From: an uncultured Clostridia bacterium
GTDB taxonomy: Bacteria > Bacillota_A > Clostridia > TANB77 > CAG-508
DNA length: 24,407 nt
Direction: 5' to 3'
NCBI GenBank assembly: GCA_944392525.1
Contig: CALXXB010000018.1
Span: 1 to 24,407 of the forward strand
The notes beneath the pieces are model-generated. The model worked only from the letters and a program-made list of their open reading frames with translations, did no database searches and was not told where the DNA came from. A program made the position numbers and the translations under genes. Shown here in pieces: positions 23,102-24,407 of this stretch (the stretch's first letter is position 1; each line of letters starts with the position of its first letter).

Positions 23102-23833
23102 ATGGATAAAATAGGTATAGTAGTAGCAATGGAAGAGGAAAAAAATGCGGTTCAAGAATTAATGAAAGATGTAGATTTAGAAGAATGTTATGAACTAGAT
23201 TTTTATAAAGGAAAGATTCAAGGTAAGAAATGTGTGTTAGTACAAAGTGGAGTAGGAAAGGTAAATGCAGCAAGGACCACACAAATATTAATTGATAAAT
23301 ATAAAGTAGATAGAGTAATAAATGTTGGAGCGGCAGCTTCAATTAATCCAATGTTAAATATAGGTGATGTATTAATAGGAAAATATGTTGTTCAACATGA
23401 TTTTGATATAACTGCTTTTGGACATAGTAAAGGATATATCACAGGAGTGGGAAACAATGTTAGATGTGATAGCGATTTCTTATATAAAGTAGAAGAAAAA
23501 TTAGAAGAAGAGAAAAAGTTTAGTAAAAAAGATGAGGATAAAAATAAGAGAGATTATAATGTGAAGATAGGAATAGTTGCAACAGGAGATGTATTTTGCT
23601 CAGAAGTGGATATGAGGGATGAAATAAGAGGAACGTTTAATGCAGATGCTGTAGATATGGAATGTGGAGCAATAGGACAAGTATGTTATTTAGATAATGT
23701 ACCTTTTATTGTAATAAGAGGAATTTCAGATACACCAGATGGAAATAATGCAGGAACATTTGATAAAAACTTAGAACTAGCATCAAAAAGATGTAGTGAA
23801 GTTTTAAATGAGATTTTAAGTGACGAGTTTTAA
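23102..23833 (+). CDS. mtnN: 5'-methylthioadenosine/S-adenosylhomocysteine nucleosidase
   Basis: A 243-residue enzyme that splits adenine from methylthioadenosine, S-adenosylhomocysteine and 5'-deoxyadenosine, clearing by-products of SAM-using reactions. The N-terminus M-D-K-I-G-I-V-V-A-M-E-E-E carries the catalytic glutamate near residue 12; V-D-M-E-C-G-A supplies E187 and R-G-I-S-D supplies D210. A lysine-rich insertion (about 130-152) makes it slightly longer than the E. coli enzyme. AGGAGG (23089-23094) is seven bases before this ATG. Confidence 0.95.
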   Translation: MDKIGIVVAMEEEKNAVQELMKDVDLEECYELDFYKGKIQGKKCVLVQSGVGKVNAARTTQILIDKYKVDRVINVGAAASINPMLNIGDVLIGKYVVQHDFDITAFGHSKGYITGVGNNVRCDSDFLYKVEEKLEEEKKFSKKDEDKNKRDYNVKIGIVATGDVFCSEVDMRDEIRGTFNADAVDMECGAIGQVCYLDNVPFIVIRGISDTPDGNNAGTFDKNLELASKRCSEVLNEILSDEF

Positions 23834-23894
23834 ATACAATAAAATTACAGAAATTGTAAAAAATAAACTAATAAATTAAATTTACAAAAATCTC

Positions 23895-23923
23895 TTGATT
23901 TTTTTCATGATTTATGGTACAAT
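23895..23923 (+). promoter_or_regulatory. Promoter of small charged protein gene
   Basis: TTGATT (23895-23900), 17-base spacer, TACAAT (23918-23923). Confidence 0.65.
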
Positions 23924-23961
23924 TAATTTGTGTTTAAAAGAGAGGTGAAAACTTTAACAAG

Positions 23962-24273
23962 ATGGAAAGAAGAGAAGTAAAAACTAGTTGGAAAGAATTA
24001 TTAAAAGCTTTTGTTAGTTCTGATGATCAATTAGTGAAAAAAGAAAATAAAGAAAAAAGTGAATTTGATAGAGAAAATAGTAAAATATTAGCACAAGCAG
24101 AAAGAAATATAGAGTCACTAGAAAGAATGGTAACACCACCAGGTGATGAACCAAAAGCCAAAAAACAAGGAAGAAGACAAACAAGAGAACAAACTAGAGC
24201 TAGAACAAAGACTCCTACTATGCAAGATAGAGAACAATCTGCTAGAGAAGAAGATAAAGAATTAGAAAGATAA
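23962..24273 (+). CDS. Hypothetical small charged protein
   Basis: A 103-residue, extremely charged protein with no membrane helix or cysteine. The first 65 residues look helical (W-K-E-L-L-K-A-F-V, then S-K-I-L-A-Q-A-E-R-N-I-E-S-L-E-R-M); residues 66-103 are a basic and Gln/Arg/Thr-rich tail, likely disordered and possibly nucleic-acid binding. I recognise no family. The gene is bracketed by its own promoter and terminator, which supports it being real. The AGAGGTG element is 14 bases before the ATG, longer than usual, and no better in-frame start is visible. Confidence 0.6.
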   Translation: MERREVKTSWKELLKAFVSSDDQLVKKENKEKSEFDRENSKILAQAERNIESLERMVTPPGDEPKAKKQGRRQTREQTRARTKTPTMQDREQSAREEDKELER

Positions 24274-24305
24274 ATACAAGAATTTTTAAAAATTCTTGTA
24301 TTTTT
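24274..24305 (+). terminator. Terminator after small charged protein gene
   Basis: Inverted repeat ATACAAGAATTTTT / AAAAATTCTTGTAT followed by TTTT. The stem is AT-rich but 14 bp long. Confidence 0.8.
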
Positions 24306-24307
24306 GC

Positions 24308-24336
24308 TTGACAAATGGAAAAACTACCAGTATAAT
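24308..24336 (+). promoter_or_regulatory. tRNA-Met promoter
   Basis: TTGACA (24308-24313), 17-base spacer, TATAAT (24331-24336): a consensus promoter 20 bases before the tRNA 5' end, as is usual for stable RNA genes. Confidence 0.85.
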
Positions 24337-24355
24337 AATTATTGTCGTTTGATAT

Positions 24356-24407
24356 GGCGAAGTAGCTCAGTTGGCTAGAGCATTCGGTTCATACCCGAAG
24401 GGTCATG
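24356..24407 (+). tRNA. tRNA-Met (CAT anticodon), 3' part cut by window edge
   Basis: A 7-base acceptor strand GGCGAAG, D arm GCTC-AGTTGGCTA-GAGC, anticodon arm TTCGG-TTCATAC-CCGAA with anticodon CAT, and the variable loop GGGTC are visible; the T arm and acceptor 3' strand lie beyond the window. The paired-looking 5' acceptor end suggests an elongator rather than an initiator type, but this cannot be proven without the 3' half. Confidence 0.9.

Overview
The window is AT-rich DNA from a low-GC Firmicute, most likely an uncultured Clostridia-type anaerobe. The evidence is A/T-biased codons with AGA as the main arginine codon, strong AGGAGG-type ribosome binding sites, sigma-A promoters (TTGACA, 17 bp, TATAAT), a glmS ribozyme, and sporulation-linked genes (a BofC-like protein and a yaaL-bofA pair). 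Lineage is inferred from gene content only.

Layout. 1-627: rplM (minus) with a structured leader and promoter, divergent from an NlpC/P60 cell-wall hydrolase promoter. 683-5193 (plus): NlpC/P60 hydrolase, the DNA-uptake channel comEC, and a BofC-like exported protein. 5254-8217 (minus): pgsA and a zinc-finger Clp ATPase (ClpE-like). 8405-9268: a membrane-anchored RsiV/DUF4163-like protein. 9530-10819 (minus): HtrA. 11018-13493 (plus): a prepilin-like protein, rnhB and pyrimidine-nucleoside phosphorylase. 13583-16129 (plus): a small membrane protein, the c-di-AMP synthase cdaA, truA, and a membrane protein with an Asn/Cys-rich repeat tail. 16142-16757: a compositionally foreign, GC-richer single-gene island with its own promoter and terminator. 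16811-17662: an ArsP_2-type permease. 17716-20055 (minus): an orphan VirD4/TraG-like coupling ATPase. 20231-20835 (plus): yaaL-bofA. 20876-23007 (minus): glmS with its ribozyme and promoter. 23102-24273: an MTA/SAH nucleosidase and a small charged protein. The right edge cuts a tRNA-Met.

Most important observation. Three otherwise intact genes (comEC, pyrimidine-nucleoside phosphorylase, bofA) each carry one extra C immediately before a glycine GGA codon. In all three the zero-frame codon is CGG followed by A: CTT-CGG-A, AAA-CGG-A and GTT-CGG-A. Skipping one base restores the full family-length protein each time. By eye I find no other in-frame CGG in the roughly 7,100 codons of the native-looking genes, although CGT and CGA are used for arginine. 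This points to CGG being unassigned or starved in this lineage and acting as a +1 ribosomal frameshift signal (CGGA read as GGA), resembling Ty3- or Ty1-type frameshifting but spread over unrelated genes. The counter-evidence is the GC-richer island gene, which needs three in-frame CGG codons (all also followed by A) to be read as arginine; either it is not expressed properly here or the model is incomplete.

Other points: comEC appears to start at an AUA codon; 11-bp-spaced TTCACA repeats lie at both the clpE-like and htrA promoters; both BofA- and BofC-type proteins are present; and the coupling ATPase and prepilin-like protein lack their usual partners.
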